From Zygnema circumcarinatum (Eukaryota > Streptophyta > Zygnematophyceae > Zygnematales > Zygnemataceae), in NCBI GenBank assembly GCA_037447605.1, contig CM074804.1, forward strand, positions 539,827-603,826: 64,000 nucleotides of DNA. Direction: 5' to 3'. Below the pieces are notes generated by a model. It was not told the DNA's origin. It did not search any database and saw only the letters and a list, made by a program, of their open reading frames with translations. Every line of letters begins with the position of its first letter. The stretch's first letter is position 1. Below, one piece after another: positions 62,201 through 64,000 of this stretch. The position numbers and the translations under genes were made by a program.

Positions 62201-63509
62201 GCCAGATGCCACTTAAGCATAGCGTATTTCACCGGGAAGTGAACGGCGTTCCTTATGGAAATGAAGATTTTAGCAGACACGACAAAAGATAGTTAACTCG
62301 TACCTGCAAGTAGCCAAGGGATACCAAAGGCTCCAACTACCGCATTTCCTTGTTCGTCCACCAGGACGTTGGAAGGTCTTAGGTTTAAAGAAAGTACTTC
62401 TTTTTCGTGGAGAATTCGGATGCTTCGGCAGATTTGTGCTCCAAACCTGACCCTCCTCAGAGTAAAATTAAACGCAAATAATGTCCTTGCAGGTGGTTTT
62501 CCATCTAATTGAGAGAGGAAACAAGCTCTGGAAATAAATGATGTACATTTCAAAGCTGCTCACCGAAGAACTTCTTGCATCTGGAGCCGCTCTCCCGGTT
62601 TTGATATCATAATGTCGAGGATAGACCTCTTGTAAATCGGCGTGAGGATTCCAATCTGGCAGTTGCATAAATCCCTCGTTCAGGTGCCCTTCCAAATTTA
62701 AGTGTGTAAATTTGAATTCTTTCATATAATGGACTGTGCTTTGTCAATCAAACAGACCAGAATAAAAGAAACACGAAACATATCCGCTGGAATTTTACTG
62801 AGTTTATGGACTTATGTGGAACATTCCCCAATGCTTATTCATACCATACCATACGATGCATGTCATTTCGATTTGTAACAGGAACATCCCTCCAAGTGAA
62901 GTCCAGGTTGGCTTAAAAAGAAAATTTCTAAACTACTCATCCATCCGCTCCTTAATAATTGCAAATCGATACAAGTAGAATGAGAAGATAGTTGGAACAA
63001 GCTTCAGCAGATCGTGCAAATCAATAAGGCCCTTGCTTATCGTGGTTTAAACTTAATTGAGCGTAGACAAATTGATTGGAATATACAGTTTGAAAGATTT
63101 CTTCGAATTCAAGTACCCGGCCATCATCCAAAATTGTGTAGGACTGTGGATAGCAAACATCGCTGGAACTGCAGAATCTTAGCGCTTGAACCAGGCGATT
63201 AACCCGCTCTACAAATCGTAACGAGGGACGATTGCCAGCAGTGTCCTCTCGCCGTGGCAGGATCTTCAAGACTGCCTCAATTGAATCTTCGAGTCCGTTT
63301 CCGTTCATTCGCAATCGCACCAACCAGGTTTCTCCAAACTCTCCCAGACCAATCCTGTACACCAGTGTGATTTTCCTTGCAGGTGTTTCGCCAGTCTCAA
63401 AGGCATCAGCAGAATCGCTTGGAGCCCCCGCCATGGTCCATTCCTCAGGTGTAGAGACTCCTCCCTCGCCAATTTCAGTGTCTTGCTGCCGTCCTCCTCC
63501 CTTCGCCAT
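59234..63509 (-). CDS. KEG-like pseudokinase with HERC2-like repeats
   Basis: Minus-strand exons are 63509-63087, 62655-62564, 62446-62304, 62050-61874, 61745-61565, 61336-61156, 61052-60937, 60584-60096, 59986-59848 and 59515-59234, giving about 740 residues with all phases matched; the 60096/59986 junction is the least sure. Residues about 50-385 form a kinase fold: glycine loop YRIGLGEFGETW, lysine in EAVLKILP, LNLRPSNVL, GAFG, TPNYMAPEQWAP, SDVWGFACTAIEMMTG and a final RPSFHMLERTF helix. The catalytic Asp of HRD is Asn and the DFG Asp is Ala, so it should be catalytically weak or dead. KEG, a plant E3 ligase with a similar kinase, also deviates at HRD and DFG. HERC2-like repeats follow, with FTVGDTVRLK, RFGWCGY, IGIVRQVNRDGTIGVAFFG and FTVGQRVRLK. 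No RING or ankyrin part of KEG is present. A hydrophobic stretch near the C-terminus (LLKLGVFLLALRLGHVLV) may anchor it to a membrane. Confidence 0.85.
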
Positions 63510-64000
63510 CGTTAGTTCGTCACAAAAATCCTTTCGAAAACCTCTTCACGAGCTTGCAGAGCTTTTAGATTGTCAATAAGGCTTTCCAAGGTTGCCCTTG
63601 GAGACCTCAGTCCTATCTTGCAGAAAGTTCCGAGATGTATATAACCAGCCACCTCCTGCTTCAAAGCTCCACCACAAATGGCCCCTCCAGCGCCCCTCTC
63701 CACCCGAGGGTAATTCTGCGATCCCCAAGGGAGGCGAGACGGCCATGCAGCGCCCGAGAAGCTTCCAGCGCCGCCATGGCGGCCGCTTCCATGTCCCTTC
63801 AATGCATGCAAAGCAGACGCAGGCCTCTGTCCGGCGGCCTTTGGAGAAAGTTTTTTTGCTCCTCTATGGCCAGCTCAAAGAAGGGGAGCATATGCTCCAA
63901 TAGGCGTTCGTCACGTGGCATTCTTGGCCAATATGGCTCGAAAATTTCATTTTCGCAGAGGGAGAGAGGGAGGGCCTTGATTGGGAAGGGAAGGGCCACT
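63510..64000. other. Upstream region of the KEG-like gene
   Basis: The KEG-like promoter and 5' region. CACGTGG at 63912-63918 has CCAAT nine bases beyond it (63928-63932), but in the opposite orientation to ERSE. Minus-strand open frames here have no protein signature. Whether another gene starts beyond the window cannot be seen. Confidence 0.45.

Noticed and set aside
63912-63932. A further ERSE copy in the KEG-like promoter
   Set aside because: Spacing fits, but the CCAAT box is in the opposite orientation, so it does not match the motif.
63512-63999. A further minus-strand gene at the right edge
   Set aside because: Frames there are Arg/Pro/Gly-rich without domain signals and sit where the KEG-like promoter and 5' region should be.

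Overview
The window is nuclear DNA from a green-lineage eukaryote. Genes are split by short GT-AG introns (roughly 90-500 nt), and the gene set is plant-like: a HEN1 small-RNA methyltransferase, a plastid fibrillin (PAP), a PLAC8/CNR-type cysteine-rich protein, a KEG-like kinase with HERC2-like repeats, a plant-type CK2 alpha and telo-boxes (AAACCCTAA). A streptophyte, either a charophyte alga or an early-diverging land plant, fits best; the species cannot be named from the sequence. Exons were placed by reading protein similarity on both strands and requiring GT/AG borders with matching phase. Unless marked otherwise, the joined exons keep one frame from ATG to stop.

Layout, left to right: mitochondrial ribosomal protein uL4m (-, 452-3940); E2 enzyme UBE2C/UBC19-20 type (+, 4787-6861); PLAC8 protein (+, 8722-10222); eIF3f (-, 11277-13973); HEN1 (+, 14290-18685); a C45-type Ntn hydrolase/acyltransferase (-, 19134-22308); fibrillin (-, 23379-25314); an unrecognised 1159-residue nuclear-looking protein (+, 25494-30602); UEV1/MMS2 (+, 31597-33544); LST8 (-, 34843-38345); LIN37-like DREAM/MuvB subunit (+, 38714-41429); RNA polymerase I subunit A12 (-, 42563-44315); CK2 alpha (+, 46471-49855); intronless CAF1 deadenylase (+, 51497-52309); an unrecognised gene (+, 54665-58184); and a KEG-like pseudokinase with HERC2-like repeats (-, 59234-63509).

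Several neighbours are head to head and share short promoters: uL4m/UBE2C, eIF3f/HEN1, fibrillin/unknown, LST8/LIN37 and Pol I A12/CK2 alpha. Many of the products serve growth control: TOR signalling (LST8), ribosome and translation (uL4m, eIF3f, Pol I A12), cell cycle (UBE2C, LIN37), CK2, mRNA decay (CAF1) and small-RNA stabilisation (HEN1). This is a housekeeping neighbourhood and not an operon or a mobile island. No rRNA, tRNA, CRISPR or complete transposon was recognised.

The strongest unexplained signal is regulatory. The exact composite motif CCAAT-N9-CCACG, the form of the ER-stress response element ERSE, occurs six times, with near matches beside some copies. All copies lie upstream of genes and several form inverted pairs; about 0.1 copy is expected by chance. 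Other notable items are a 1298-nt pure-purine strand between Pol I A12 and CK2 alpha, a TTAGGG-like array inside an LST8 intron, three two-copy tandem duplications (one shifting a reading frame), a foldback repeat, and a dispersed CAATGGTTG repeat family.
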